From contig JAWKNZ010000005.1 in assembly GCA_041391425.1 (NCBI GenBank), forward strand, positions 248,001-312,000: a stretch of DNA of 64,000 nt. Direction: 5' to 3'. Origin of the DNA: JAWKNZ01 sp041391425 (GTDB taxonomy: Bacteria; Bdellovibrionota_B; Oligoflexia; Oligoflexales; JAWKNZ01). The translations under genes were made by a program, and so were the position numbers. Below the pieces are notes generated by a model. That model was given only the letters and a program-made list of their open reading frames with translations. It did not search any database and was not told where the DNA came from. Shown here piece by piece: positions 17,737-27,911 of this stretch (positions are counted from its first letter, which is position 1; each line of letters opens with the position of its first letter).

Positions 17737-20143
17737 ATGGCAAGTCGACGCCAGTACCATCTGCTTTTCTTAGCTTTCTTTCTTGTTTTTTCATGTAAAT
17801 CCGTTTCGCCCTCATCAGGCTCATCTACAAGTGAAAGCATGAATTACCAAGTGGATAAAACAGCGTCTTTAAATATAAACCCACAAAAACTCCCAGTAGT
17901 GGATAGCGATAATTTTCTCGTAGATTTAACTGCAATAAACCCCAATGACAATTATTATTTTGGCTTTAAAGCTGCTCATGAAGGAGAAATAGTTTTATCA
18001 TTACAAATTCCCATCGCAGATCTAATATTAGATGATAAGAAACAGCCTATTCTTCCTCAAATACTAGTAGGAAATATTGCTAATGGTAATATAGAAAATA
18101 CTAAAATCGTCCGTTTTACAACGGATGCAAATGGTGCCTCAGGTCAGATTTCTATTACAACAAAAGGTAATGATGAATTTGCTGTCCTCCTTGCAGCATC
18201 GAAGAAACTTTCAAAGTCCTATACGGTCGTAACGAACGCAAGTTTCAGGAAAGTTATAACATTAGAAAATAACAAAAGAAATATTGGGATCAATTACTGG
18301 CCTTCTAAAGATCAGCAAGGCAATAACGCATATAAAGCCTTAACATTAGTCAGGCCGAGTTCGACGCCAAAGCCGGATAAAATGGACCTTATATTACAAG
18401 TGAAACTTTCACCTTCTGATATAGATACGAGACAGCCACTTTTCAGCCTTATTAAAATAAAGCCTGAAAACGATAAAGACAGCTGTGATTTTGTTTTAAA
18501 AGAAGCGTGGTTTGTCTACACTCAAGACAAAACAGAAAGAAAATTTGCAATCCCACTTGATCCAGATGCACACTATTTCCCGCCTTGTTCCTTGAATGAA
18601 GCAGATTTAAGCTTTATTCCGGTAGGTGGAATAGAACATTATAATATTATTTTAAAACTCGAAAAGAAAACAATGGATATTCCAAATTTCATCGTTGAAA
18701 GCACCTTAATGCACCCCCCGGTAGATTATTATAATAAACCTATGCCTGAAGAAAAAGTGATTAAGATAAATCCAAAACCAAGAACCTATCGCTATTGAAA
18801 GCACTGGGTATACCACAGCGAAAATGCACTCCATTAGAATTGAGCTAGATAGCGATGATAATAAAGCGGCATCGATAGTCAAAGTAAAAATGCGGCAGCG
18901 TGCATTTATGCCGGTCAATATTGGGCAAAATATCACTACGGAAATGCTAGAACAAAACGAAGGAGAGTCTTCATTTACAATGGAAGGTGGCCTTAAAGAT
19001 TTACATATGTGGTTTCCAGTTTATAGCTCCGTGTTGGTCTCAGATCGTGACAATTCAACGGGCATTAGTAACAGTAAGCCTATATTGGTCAAATTCGTTT
19101 TTCCATTCGATGAAAAGACTGAAAAAAATGGTAAAAACATTCCGGGTTATTTTGGACGTTTCAATATCGAAGTGGAAACTATACCGCCACTACCGTCTAT
19201 CACCTCCAATCCACAACTGGTTAAAGATATAAATAATCTCGAAAATCCAAACAATGAAGATGCCCTATTCTATCCTGAGTATGGAGAACGCAAAGGAGGA
19301 GAGAGAAACTATGACGAACACACTACCCATTACGAAATTTTTGCAGAAGAGGTCGGTAAAACTAGATTTAATGATTGCCAGGGAACGAATAACAGTTTAG
19401 GAAAAATCACTTTTGGTTATGGAACTAATAAAAAATCTCCCTGCCGTGTAAGTACCGGAAAAACATACCCCAATGACAAAACAAATAACTCTCTTAGCAC
19501 TCGCGTCGATCGCCCGCTTAAGGCAGGCTTAATCTATGCGGCTATGGATCAGATTAGAAATACCTTCCACATTCGTGCAGATGAAGGGGCACCATCTATA
19601 GAGAACCGCCCTCTCGCTTTTGTAGATCCGAGCATGATCGAAGGGTGTTTAAGCAATAATGCCAACCATTGGTCTGATCTAACGCTTCACTTTTACTGTC
19701 AGTTAGGATACGCAAGAATATGCTATACTGAATATATCCGTCATCAGGCTGGTGAAATAGCTAAATTAACGGACCCAAAAGAACAAGCAGCAGCATTAAA
19801 ATCACTTCGCGTCGATGCTTTTGAGAGCTGCATGGATGAGCTTAAGGAAGATAAGAAAAAATTCTATACCCAGGAATGGGAATGGATTAGAGATGCTAAA
19901 GTGAATTACGAAGGAAAAGAATACCAGTTTGCTTCAATCTTTGAATATATCATGACCAGCTCGACTTTCATGTTCAATCTCGCTGATGAACAAAAAGTTT
20001 TAAATGCATTTTACCGAGCTGACTCCACCCTCAAAGACTGTGAATCATTAAGACCAAGAAGATTTATCGACTCAAAAGTAGAGAATATGCATTGTCAACT
20101 AAGTAAATCCCATGAAATCAAATTAGAACCTAAAGGACGTTAA
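17737..20143 (+). pseudogene. Large lipoprotein of unknown function, one frameshift
   Basis: Two frames make one gene. The first (17737-18798, 353 codons) starts with a lipoprotein signal, FFLVFSCKS, with lipobox Cys at about residue 20. Near 18775-18779 (CCAAAACC) the sense passes to the frame reading EPIAIESTGYTTAKMHSIRI and continues 439 codons to 20143. One extra base, for example in the A run, accounts for it. The joined product is about 800 residues; the first half is beta-rich, the second has a Cys-containing helical region (CQLGYARICYTEYIRHQAG). I recognise no family. A Cys-rich secreted protein follows nine bases later, so the pair may act together at the cell surface. Confidence 0.7.
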
Positions 20144-20152
20144 GGAGAATAT

Positions 20153-20596
20153 ATGAAAACTTATATTAGATCATTACATTTTATTTTATTATCCACGCTG
20201 TTTTTGACAACAGGAATCTCCTTTGGTTTTAATTACAAACCTTATGAAAACCTTTGTGAAAAGGGTTTTCGCCCAACTGGTTGTTTAGCTCATAGAGGGA
20301 TTTGTAAGGGAATAACCACACCCCAGCAAAAGACTTCCTTATCCACGCATGCGTGTGCCAAAGTTGGCAAAAAATGCGAGATCGATCAAACTCAACAAGT
20401 CAAGTTAACTTACCCAGAGCAAAGAAAAGGCCGCGGGCGCCTTGCTGCAAGAATTTGCCAAATGAATCAAGTAAAATTCTGTGAAGAAATGTTTTTTGAA
20501 GAGTGCTGTGCTGCTCAATGCACATATTTTTTCGAAATCCATCAAGAACGAACTGAGTGCTTATCTTCGTGCCTATCTGCATATGAGGTAAATTAG
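20153..20596 (+). CDS. Small Cys-rich secreted protein, unknown function
   Basis: 147 residues. A signal peptide (about 1-26, ending GISFG) is followed by a mature part with twelve Cys, including a CC pair (EECCAAQCTYF). This suggests a compact disulfide-bonded domain in the periplasm or outside. AAGGAGA is six bases before the ATG. It lies nine bases after the large lipoprotein gene and is surely cotranscribed with it. No known family was recognised. Confidence 0.75.
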   Translation: MKTYIRSLHFILLSTLFLTTGISFGFNYKPYENLCEKGFRPTGCLAHRGICKGITTPQQKTSLSTHACAKVGKKCEIDQTQQVKLTYPEQRKGRGRLAARICQMNQVKFCEEMFFEECCAAQCTYFFEIHQERTECLSSCLSAYEVN

Positions 20597-20649
20597 TAGC
20601 AAGATAAGAACAAGATACTAAAGCAAGTAAAAAGACTGATTTAAGAGAA

Positions 20650-20753
20650 GCAAAACCTATCTTACGATGTAACGCCTAAAAAGCATGACAATGTACAAAT
20701 TGTACAATTTCTTCCTGCTTTGTAGATATGCAATGTCTGATAGGTTTTACTGC
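20650..20753. repeat. Palindromic intergenic repeat, copy 1
   Basis: Ends GCAAAACCTATC (20650-20661) and GATAGGTTTT-ACTGC (20739-20753) are inverted copies. Inside are GTAACGCCTAAAAAGCATGA and GTACAAATTGTAC. The reverse complement of the copy at 30543-30660 aligns along its length, and a degenerate third copy is at about 62638-62737. It lies between the plus-strand Cys-rich gene and the minus-strand M16 gene. Confidence 0.7.
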
Positions 20754-20764
20754 CAAAACAAGCT

Positions 20765-22126
20765 TTACAGATAAGTATTTACAATTTTCATCACGTCATC
20801 TTTAAGGCTTTTATCTTTAGGCCCGAGGACAACAACTCCGCAGTTTGCCGGCTTAAAAATTTTTGCGGCAACTCTTTGAATCTCTTCAATTGTGAGGGAA
20901 CTTAGTCTCGTATACTCTAAAGATAACTTATTGCCATTACCAAATAATTCACCCCAGACGGCCCGAGTGCCAATAATTTCAGGATCATTTGCAGCTAATG
21001 ATATATCGATCTGGCTACGATGGATATTTTTAGCAAGCTCTTTTTGCGTCGGACCATGAGTTGAGAATGCCTTTAAGACCTTGCACGTTTCCGTTAAAAA
21101 TTGATAGAACTTATCAATGGTGATGGTAGCAGTAATATCTATGGAGCCAACCTGACTCAATAAGCCAGCCCGACAGCCAACATCGTAAACTAACCCCAAC
21201 TCTTCTCGTAGTCGTAGCGGCAACTGTGACGAATAATTATCCGCCAAAATCCTACATATCACATCATAAATGATAGCTTCATCCGACCATTCACCTTCAC
21301 AGGGAAAACTCATACGCAGTTGATATTGGCTATCAGAATTTCTCACCAACTTAAACCTTGGTCCATCCTCAATATAGCCAATAGGTTTTGTTTCTTCCGT
21401 TTTAGGTGCCTTATTTTCAAATTCTTTTTGAAAACTTGGAGTCTTCCCTCGCCCATAATCAGCAAATAATAAATTTAACGTCGAAAAGACCTGCGGAAAA
21501 TCACAATTTCCAGCTATACATAGCAGCATATTTTCTGGAAGATATGTTTCCTGCCAATATTGCTGCAAGTTTTCTAAAGAAATCTCTCTTACTGAATCTA
21601 AGCTACCAGCAATTGGCTTAGCTACCCAGGTATCTGGCCATAACAAACTAGACATATGCCATTCATCATCCAGTGAGTTACCAAATTCATTAATTTCCTC
21701 TTCAATTTCTCGTAGTATAACCTCTCGCTCAAATTCGATATCCAACAAAAGAGGGTGCACTAAAAAGTCTGCGAATAATTGTATAGTTTTTGGAATATTA
21801 TCGGCTATACCCTTAAAAGTATATTCAGTATATTCATGCCCGGTCTCAGCATTCCACTCTCCCCCTAACCACTCAAAGGCATCGGCAAGTTGAATAAAAC
21901 TGGGATAATTTTTGGAACCACGAAACATCATATGCTCAAGAAAATGAGCAATACCATCTTTGAAGCGCCCATCACAGGAAAGCTCAGATTTAATCAATGC
22001 ACTTAGAAAGAGACGGTTATCAAACTTAGAGTTTGCCGGACAATGCACTACTCTAATTCCACAATCCAAAGCCTTAAACTCACATTTGTCTTCGAGCATT
22101 TCTATTTCTGATAAATTTAACATCAT
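20765..22126 (-). CDS. M16-family zinc metallopeptidase
   Basis: About 453 residues. The inverted zinc motif HXXEH is present (AHFLEHMMFRGSKNYP), with the third ligand Glu in ILREIEEEINEFGN, as in pitrilysin and processing peptidases. A second inactive-type M16 domain covers the C-terminal half (LRLREELGLVYDVG). Cytoplasmic by lack of signal. It would degrade short peptides; in many bacteria such genes are near essential genes. Start at ATG 22126 with GGGG upstream. Followed upstream by the prenyl synthase gene on the same strand. Confidence 0.9.
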   Translation of the reverse strand: MMLNLSEIEMLEDKCEFKALDCGIRVVHCPANSKFDNRLFLSALIKSELSCDGRFKDGIAHFLEHMMFRGSKNYPSFIQLADAFEWLGGEWNAETGHEYTEYTFKGIADNIPKTIQLFADFLVHPLLLDIEFEREVILREIEEEINEFGNSLDDEWHMSSLLWPDTWVAKPIAGSLDSVREISLENLQQYWQETYLPENMLLCIAGNCDFPQVFSTLNLLFADYGRGKTPSFQKEFENKAPKTEETKPIGYIEDGPRFKLVRNSDSQYQLRMSFPCEGEWSDEAIIYDVICRILADNYSSQLPLRLREELGLVYDVGCRAGLLSQVGSIDITATITIDKFYQFLTETCKVLKAFSTHGPTQKELAKNIHRSQIDISLAANDPEIIGTRAVWGELFGNGNKLSLEYTRLSSLTIEEIQRVAAKIFKPANCGVVVLGPKDKSLKDDVMKIVNTYL

Positions 22127-22184
22127 AATCCCCAACAAATTGTCTTCAGCTTCTTATAGATAAAAAGATTTGGCAAAGTTGGGA

Positions 22185-23291
22185 TCAATAAACACGAAGC
22201 AATAAAGACTTTGCAAGATTCTCTAGCCTATCTCGTTGGATATTCTCTTCAAAGTTCTCATGTAATAAATCAATCGCTTTTTCGGTAAATGCCTTGGCTC
22301 GATTCATAGTTAATTGGGCTGTCCGATACTTCTGTACGAGTTTAGACACAACACTGACATCTTCAGCAGAAATATTTTCTTTATCTAAAATATATATAAT
22401 CAGCTGCTTTTCATCTTCAGTTGCTATATCTCTCAGCAAAATGACAGGTAAAGTCACTTTTCCCTCAAGCAAGTCAGCTTGAGTCGGTTTGCCAAATATT
22501 TCATCTTTACTGATATAATCAAGTGCGTCATCGATCAATTGAAAAGCAATACCTATACTATGGCCAAATTCTTCCAAAGCATCACGTTTTTCTGTTGGAA
22601 GGCCAGATAATATAGCACCGGCTCGACATGCAGCCCCTATCCATACTCCTGTTTTACAGCTTAAAAGATGCAGGTATGTATCGGTACAAAAGTTAAAATT
22701 ACAGATATTTTCTAATTGAAGAAGCTCACCTTCACTCATTTTTCGAATTGACCGCGCAAATGTTTCAACTAAATCCATTTCGCCTGTTGCAGCCATAAGC
22801 TCACTAGCCCGAGAGTAAATCAAGTCCCCAACTAAGACAGCTGCTTGATCTCCCCAACTTTTATTTGCTGTCGGCTTATTGCGCCGCAACTCACTATCGT
22901 CGACAACATCATCATGCAAAAGGCTTGCTGTATGGACATACTCGCAAACAGCAGCAATTGGCAAAAGATGGGGACCATCATACGCACATAATTTACAACT
23001 TAGGAAGAACAGCGCTGGACGGACGAACTTACCTTCAGAGGCAAAAATATGTTCGGCAACTTGCTGTGAAGTTTCTGTCTCTAATGGAATGAATGATCTG
23101 ATTTCTTTGCGCAAAAGAAGCAGCTCATCTTTTATGGGGAGCAAAGCTTCTGCCAACAATTGTTTTTCGCGGTCACTCAGACTAATATCATTGACTCCGC
23201 TGTGGCTTGTATCCAGTTTCTTGTTTTCTTTAACAGCCCTTGAAGTAGGCATATGTTTCAAATGATTAACACTCTCCAAATCTTTTTTCAT
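22185..23291 (-). CDS. Polyprenyl diphosphate synthase
   Basis: 368 residues. The two Asp-rich motifs are present: LLHDDVVDDSELRR (first) and FQLIDDALDY (second), with GKFVRPALFF before them. It elongates farnesyl diphosphate with isopentenyl diphosphate to a long chain, the side chain of quinones (octaprenyl, heptaprenyl or similar; length not readable). The N-terminus is about 40 residues longer than usual and polar (HSGVNDISLSDREKQ); the true start could be inside, but no better ribosome site was found. The M16 gene follows 58 bases downstream. Confidence 0.9.
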   Translation of the reverse strand: MKKDLESVNHLKHMPTSRAVKENKKLDTSHSGVNDISLSDREKQLLAEALLPIKDELLLLRKEIRSFIPLETETSQQVAEHIFASEGKFVRPALFFLSCKLCAYDGPHLLPIAAVCEYVHTASLLHDDVVDDSELRRNKPTANKSWGDQAAVLVGDLIYSRASELMAATGEMDLVETFARSIRKMSEGELLQLENICNFNFCTDTYLHLLSCKTGVWIGAACRAGAILSGLPTEKRDALEEFGHSIGIAFQLIDDALDYISKDEIFGKPTQADLLEGKVTLPVILLRDIATEDEKQLIIYILDKENISAEDVSVVSKLVQKYRTAQLTMNRAKAFTEKAIDLLHENFEENIQRDRLENLAKSLLLRVY

Positions 23292-23636
23292 ACTTTCTGC
23301 AACATCCCCATTATAAGAGTCTCAGTCATTGCCACCTATCATCTACCTACCTAAGCACAACTAGCTTAGCTATAGTAGCCGCTTCCAACAACATGGAGAC
23401 AGCGGAGAAATTCAATAACCTATTGAAATTTAATAATAAATTTCAAATGAAATTTTAACATATTAAATATTTCTATTAATAATAGCATCGATTATATTAA
23501 TCTTGCTCATTTATTTTTAAAATGCTAAGTTCCCCTCCTCAAGCTAGGTCACCCTTGAAGCCATTTCTATCCATCATTTGAAGAAACGGTTAAAAGGCAT
23601 AATTTGTGATTAAAGACATACCTATAGGATACGTTC
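23292..23636. other. 345-base divergent intergenic region
   Basis: Very AT-rich around 23405-23520 with several TTTAATA-type runs. It must hold the promoters of the prenyl synthase (minus) and DUF6178 (plus) genes. AGGA lies eight bases before the DUF6178 start. No gene or repeat was recognised. Confidence 0.4.
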
Positions 23637-24422
23637 ATGGCAAGTCGATTGTCAGAAGAAAATTCATTGATATCTATTTATGACGCCGGGCACTTAGCAG
23701 TTAGTCTTACTCCAAATAGTTTGACTAGTGTAGACAAGGCTATATCGCCAATCGATTTAGCAACGGTCATGAAATCACCGAACGCAGTTGATATTATTCA
23801 AAAAAAATCTCCCATAGAAATTTACAGAGCCATAAAACTCTGCGACCCTGAACTTCTCCCAGAGGTTCTTGAGGCGATTTCGGAAGAGCAATTCACTGGT
23901 ATTCTAGATTTCGACACTTGGAAAGAAGACCGTTTGATCGCTAAGCAAGTTTTTTCGTGGCTTAAATTATACGCAGAAATTAGCCCAAAAGAATTATATA
24001 AAAGATTCTCTAGTTTAGAGGAAGAGTATCAGCTAGCCACTCTTGGGCCATATATTCGTATTTACGACCAAGAAGAATACGAAAAAATGCCAGAAAGCTT
24101 CCAAGATCGGCTGATTACCCTGCCATCAAATGATGCTTACTATGAAATAACAGCCAAAGATCAAGAAACATTCCTAATTATTGAAAATCTGATTGAAGCT
24201 ATCATGGCAAACAATATGAGCTATGCCATTTCATTACTAGCGCATTCTGCATATATGCCACCAGCAGAACAAGAGGAATTGCTCTCGCGGTTTCGACGTA
24301 GCAGAATAGAAGAAGAGGGTTATGTTTCTTACAATGAAAGCCTCTCAATCTTCGCACCCTATGCTTTTCATGATCTCACAAAGAAAATTGATCACTGGAA
24401 TACCACTTTGTCAGATTCATGA
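23637..24422 (+). pseudogene. DUF6178-family protein, C-terminally truncated
   Basis: 261 residues that match the N-terminal half of DUF6178, a family of delta-type bacteria with no known function: DPELLPEVLEAISEEQFTG and FDTWKEDRLIAKQVFSWLK are the recognisable blocks. Family members are about twice as long. The frame stops at TGA 24420, and pieces of open frame continue in other phases to about 25.25 kb, for example LLSGKLESLLRPYYIEAHWP from about 24878. I infer a once full-length gene with multiple lesions in its 3' half. The truncated protein may still be made. Confidence 0.7.
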
Positions 24423-25673
24423 CATAAAACTGAATTTCAGCGCACCTATCAGAAGATAGTATTGAGAACAACAGAAAAGCCAAACAAAATATTCTCACGC
24501 CAGTAAATAATACAAAGAAATGGTATTTTGAATCCTTTATCGATCAAGTTCTTCTTATGGGGCCAAACACCATTGAAGTCACAAGAACAAGCTACAATAT
24601 ACGTAATAGTTTTATCATATTAGCAACAATTTATGTGCAGCATCCGCAAATAGAAACTGACGATGTTAGTGGCCTAAAAGTCGTCTTACGCCGCTAAAGC
24701 AACTGCAGGCCTTGCATTAGAAATTCTATCTAAAAGGACTTAGCCCTCGCTTACAAAAATTATCACCGAGAAAGAATATGCTAAAGACCTCTTTCGTCGG
24801 GCTGACTGCCGCTGCTACAGCTACGTAATCAAGCATTAAAATTGCTCAAAATTTGGTTTAACTGGCACCGAAGAGGTCTCTTATCTGGCAAACTGGAAAG
24901 TTTGTTACGGCCATATTATATTGAGGCCCATTGGCCAGATAAAATTGGATACTTGCGCGTAGAAGTCTTAAAAGGACTGACATGAACCGCTATCCGGTAA
25001 GGCTGATATTGCCTCCTGCTGAGCACACCAACGCCGGAAGCGCGTAGAACAACTATTCCCAAAACAAAGATCGTTTTTGCCCTATTGATTCTTTTTTTAT
25101 CGTGTTTGCAAAATCTCGTGGCGGTATTTGATCAATTGTTTACGCCTTTTTTCCTCAGAGCTCAAAATAAAGCATTTTGCTGAAGAGAATATAAAGCATT
25201 TTAAAATTTTAACGCCGATAATTTATTAACTTTACCTGTCTTTAATGCTCTTATGAAGGCAAAATATACACTCACTAGAATATACGATTCGGATATTGAG
25301 TCATTTCTCGTTTGAAAGCTCTGATTTCAATGAAAAGTCACTATGCACTTCATAGCCTCCGTTTATGAATACTTAGAAAGGCTCGACATAAACAATTGGT
25401 CGATTTGGTGCTGGCTGCCAGTCAACATATTGGCAGTGACTTATACAAAGCCTCAAATCGGTAACTTCTGCAATTTCAGAAATCTCTAGAATTTTAGGTC
25501 ATGCAAAAACAGAATCAAGGGAACTCACAGTTGCAATATTTAAGGGATATTTTAACAAATCGCTAATTTTTCTAGAATACCGTCTAGTTTATAGGATATT
25601 TTGAGACAAATAAAAACATTGTAAATTGTCGCTGTTCAAAAAACAGAGCTAAAAACCACGTCGTAAGAAACAT
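24423..25673. other. Decayed coding region downstream of DUF6178
   Basis: No gene is intact. A 91-codon open stretch around 24435-24700 (KWYFESFIDQVLLMGPNTIE...) and another around 24830-24984 look coding but are separated by stops and frame changes, as expected for the lost half of the DUF6178 gene (needed length about 870 bases). From about 25.3 kb to the mobile element nothing is recognised. Confidence 0.45.
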
Positions 25674-25925
25674 GATAACTATTCAGCGTATTTTTTATCT
25701 GATCGATTCAAAGCCTTGACTGCCTGCGTCATCAAAGCCTTGATCAAGCCCGTCATCAAGCCTTGACTGCCTGTCATCAAAGCCTTGACTGCCTGTCATC
25801 GCTTGATTGCAATGGTCATCCCAGAGTGAAGGAAGGATTCAAAATTGGTGAAATAGATCCTTCATCTCACCTAGGATGACGGGCAGTCAAGCGAAGATTG
25901 AAGGGAAAATACGCTGAATAGTTAC
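25674..25925. mobile_element. 252-bp MITE-like element with 8-bp target duplication
   Basis: Terminal inverted repeats TAACTATTCAGCGTATTTT (25676-25694) and its exact complement (25906-25924) bound a 252-base non-coding segment. The flanks carry the same 8 bases, AGAAACAT, at 25666-25673 and 25926-25933. Inside are imperfect direct repeats of CAAAGCCTTGACTGCCTG between 25709 and 25800 and a GGATGAC-type block near the right end. Ends beginning G(A)TAAC with 8-bp duplication fit IS66-type mobilisation, but no transposase is present. Confidence 0.85.
25709..25805. repeat. Imperfect short tandem repeats inside the MITE
   Basis: Four to five copies of a 21-24 base unit, (T)CATCAAAGCCTTGACTGCCTG with variants, lie head to tail without unique spacers. 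This array is likely from slippage inside the element. Confidence 0.7.
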
Positions 25926-25976
25926 AGAAACATCTAAAGCATAGATCAAATAAACTGGGATCATAAAGGTATAAAG

Positions 25977-26441
25977 ATGGACAAGATAGCGCCCCTTAAT
26001 TCACAAGTACTAAACGAAGATGAAATAAGTGCAATCGAAAAGTCGTTAAACACTAAATTTTCTCTATGGCTCAAAGAAAGAATTTTTGAATTGACGACCT
26101 CTTCGTTGTCAGACGCCGTTCATGTCGTCTTAACTCTAAAAAATGCATTGATGACTTATCACTACCCAGTTGAAGCCAGGCTTATGCATAAAGAACAAAA
26201 CGTTTCTAAAAAAGAAGCTAGCCTTTTCCTGATTGATTATATAGATGCCTACTTTGATGAATATTTTAGGGAAGATGAGCAGGTCTATCTTCCTATAGAT
26301 TGGAAAGATTTTGAATACGAAGGAATATCCTTTCAAATCAAAGGGCAAATTCTTAACAGTTATATGGAAAAACTTGCAGATAGGATCTTAGCCGGAGAGC
26401 ACGTATCAGATCACGAAGTTTATGTAACCAGACCGCACTAA
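25977..26441 (+). CDS. Acidic cytoplasmic protein of unknown function
   Basis: 154 residues, no signal or membrane segment, acidic in the middle (DYIDAYFDEYFREDEQVYLP). Mostly helical by composition. I recognise no family. It starts 52 bases after the mobile element, so its native promoter may have been altered by that insertion. The last four bases overlap the end of the converging PAS-GGDEF gene. Start ATG 25977 with only a weak AAAGG-like ribosome site. Confidence 0.6.
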   Translation: MDKIAPLNSQVLNEDEISAIEKSLNTKFSLWLKERIFELTTSSLSDAVHVVLTLKNALMTYHYPVEARLMHKEQNVSKKEASLFLIDYIDAYFDEYFREDEQVYLPIDWKDFEYEGISFQIKGQILNSYMEKLADRILAGEHVSDHEVYVTRPH

Positions 26442-27412
26442 ATTTGTTCGATAGCATCGTTTCCTAAGTGAATACTTACACGATTACGGCCATTGTCTTT
26501 GGAGTGGTAAAGCGCTGCATCCGCTCGAGCGATAGTATCAGTTGCATTCTCTCGCCCTAGCTCAATTTTAGCAACTCCAATACTCACTGTTGTTGTGATT
26601 TTAGTTCCTTCAAATTCAACAATTGAATTTTCAACTTCTCTACGAACTTTCTCAGCTGCTACTTTGGCACCTTCGAGATCACTCGCTGGTAATATAGCAA
26701 GAAATTCCTCTCCCCCATAACGATAAACCATGTCAGTTTTTCTCAACTTATTTTTCAATACTGAAGCAACATATTGAATCACTTCATCTCCGGCTAAATG
26801 CCCATAAGTGTCATTGCACTTTTTAAAATGATCGATATCGATCATGACGAGGCAAATGTTTCTTTGCTTAGCATCGGAAGGATATTTCATCATAGTCTCA
26901 ATATGCATTGGCAAATAAGAATTGAGATAACCTCGATTAAACAACCCGGTTAAGGGGTCGGTAATTGATTCCGTGGCTTTTACTTTGTATTTTCCTTGCA
27001 ACGCAGTTTCTGCAGTCACATCTCGTACTAATATAAAAGCACCATGAATCATTCCACCATCTATGAACGGATAAATACCTAAAATCAGATTCAGATCTGC
27101 TTTAGTATCAGTCTGCCCACGGACTTCATCTATTCTGGTTGGTGATCTATACTTTAAAATTTCACCAACAGGTATAGCACGGCCATTGATAAAAAAACTT
27201 AATATTTCATCTAAACTGTCAATTTTTAGGATTTGTCTGCACTTTAAACCAGTAAGAACGGAAAAAAGCTGATTAGATTTTAAAACTTTCCCAAAACGAT
27301 CGACAACAACAAAAGCATCAAGCATTGCTTTGGCAAAATGCTCATGTTTTTGGAACAGACTCAATACTTTGTTATTCTCATTTAATTTTTTTGCAGCATC
27401 GCCCATCGCCAT
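26438..27412 (-). CDS. PAS-GGDEF diguanylate cyclase
   Basis: About 324 residues. A PAS-like sensor covers about 22-135 (AMLDAFVVVDRFGKVLKSNQ; FILVRDVTAETALQ). The GGDEF domain follows with DPLTGLFNRGYL, IDIDHFKKCNDTYGH and GGEEF (about 233-237); the inhibitory RxxD site (R224-D227) is present. It makes c-di-GMP in the cytoplasm. The start at ATG 27412 has AGAGG six bases upstream. It follows the STAS/zinc-ribbon gene by 19 bases, so the two are an operon, and that protein may feed it information. Confidence 0.92.
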   Translation of the reverse strand: MAMGDAAKKLNENNKVLSLFQKHEHFAKAMLDAFVVVDRFGKVLKSNQLFSVLTGLKCRQILKIDSLDEILSFFINGRAIPVGEILKYRSPTRIDEVRGQTDTKADLNLILGIYPFIDGGMIHGAFILVRDVTAETALQGKYKVKATESITDPLTGLFNRGYLNSYLPMHIETMMKYPSDAKQRNICLVMIDIDHFKKCNDTYGHLAGDEVIQYVASVLKNKLRKTDMVYRYGGEEFLAILPASDLEGAKVAAEKVRREVENSIVEFEGTKITTTVSIGVAKIELGRENATDTIARADAALYHSKDNGRNRVSIHLGNDAIEQI

Positions 27413-27431
27413 CAATGCCTCTTAAATCCTA

Positions 27432-27911
27432 TCAACTCGCATCTAACCAACTAAAAAACTCTTCCTCTAACTCATCCATTTCCATAACTTCACCACACTT
27501 TGGACACTTTAATTCTTCAACTTCTGAGTCGGAGTCACTTGGCATATTTCGGCCATCTTCAAATAATTTCCATTGCTCATTATTACAATGATCACACGCA
27601 TAGCCAGCATATACAGACCTGACTTTAGCATTTCCTTTAAAGCTTGGTATCATATTTATCTGGCTAACGATTTCTGGTGGACACTCTTCAAAGATAACTT
27701 CTCTACCCTTTTCTGCAGTTCTCATGAAGTTAATCCATGCCCGAACTCCACAACTATTAACTGAAGTTATCCCACGTAGATTAAAAATCAACTTAGAGCC
27801 AAGAGATCCAGCCAGATTATTCAACTGAATCTCAGAGTCTTCATTAAGATCACCGACAAAATTTACTTTGTCACGACCTTCGACTTTTTCGACAGTGAAC
27901 GTCATTTCCAT
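27432..27911 (-). CDS. STAS-like protein with C-terminal zinc ribbon
   Basis: 159 residues. The first about 95 residues are STAS-like: a strand then LIFNLRGITSVNSCGVRAWI, where the Ser in VNSCG is at the usual phospho-Ser position of anti-anti-sigma factors. The C-terminal part has CDHC and CPKC pairs, a probable zinc ribbon, then an acidic tail (DELEEEFFSWLDAS). A clear paralogue is at 61931-62452 upstream of cheA, sharing NSCG(V/I)R, QxNM(I/V)P, GNAKV/I and the Cys pairs. It is first in an operon with a diguanylate cyclase. I infer a partner-switch role; direct function unknown. Confidence 0.72.
   Translation of the reverse strand: MEMTFTVEKVEGRDKVNFVGDLNEDSEIQLNNLAGSLGSKLIFNLRGITSVNSCGVRAWINFMRTAEKGREVIFEECPPEIVSQINMIPSFKGNAKVRSVYAGYACDHCNNEQWKLFEDGRNMPSDSDSEVEELKCPKCGEVMEMDELEEEFFSWLDAS

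Noticed and set aside
22879..23265. 128-codon plus-strand frame opposite the prenyl synthase
   Set aside because: Antisense of a well-supported gene; low-complexity Ser and Arg composition.
25709..25805. Possible CRISPR array (short repeats of about 22 bases)
   Set aside because: Repeats run head to tail with no unique spacers of constant length, and lie inside a transposable element; no cas genes.
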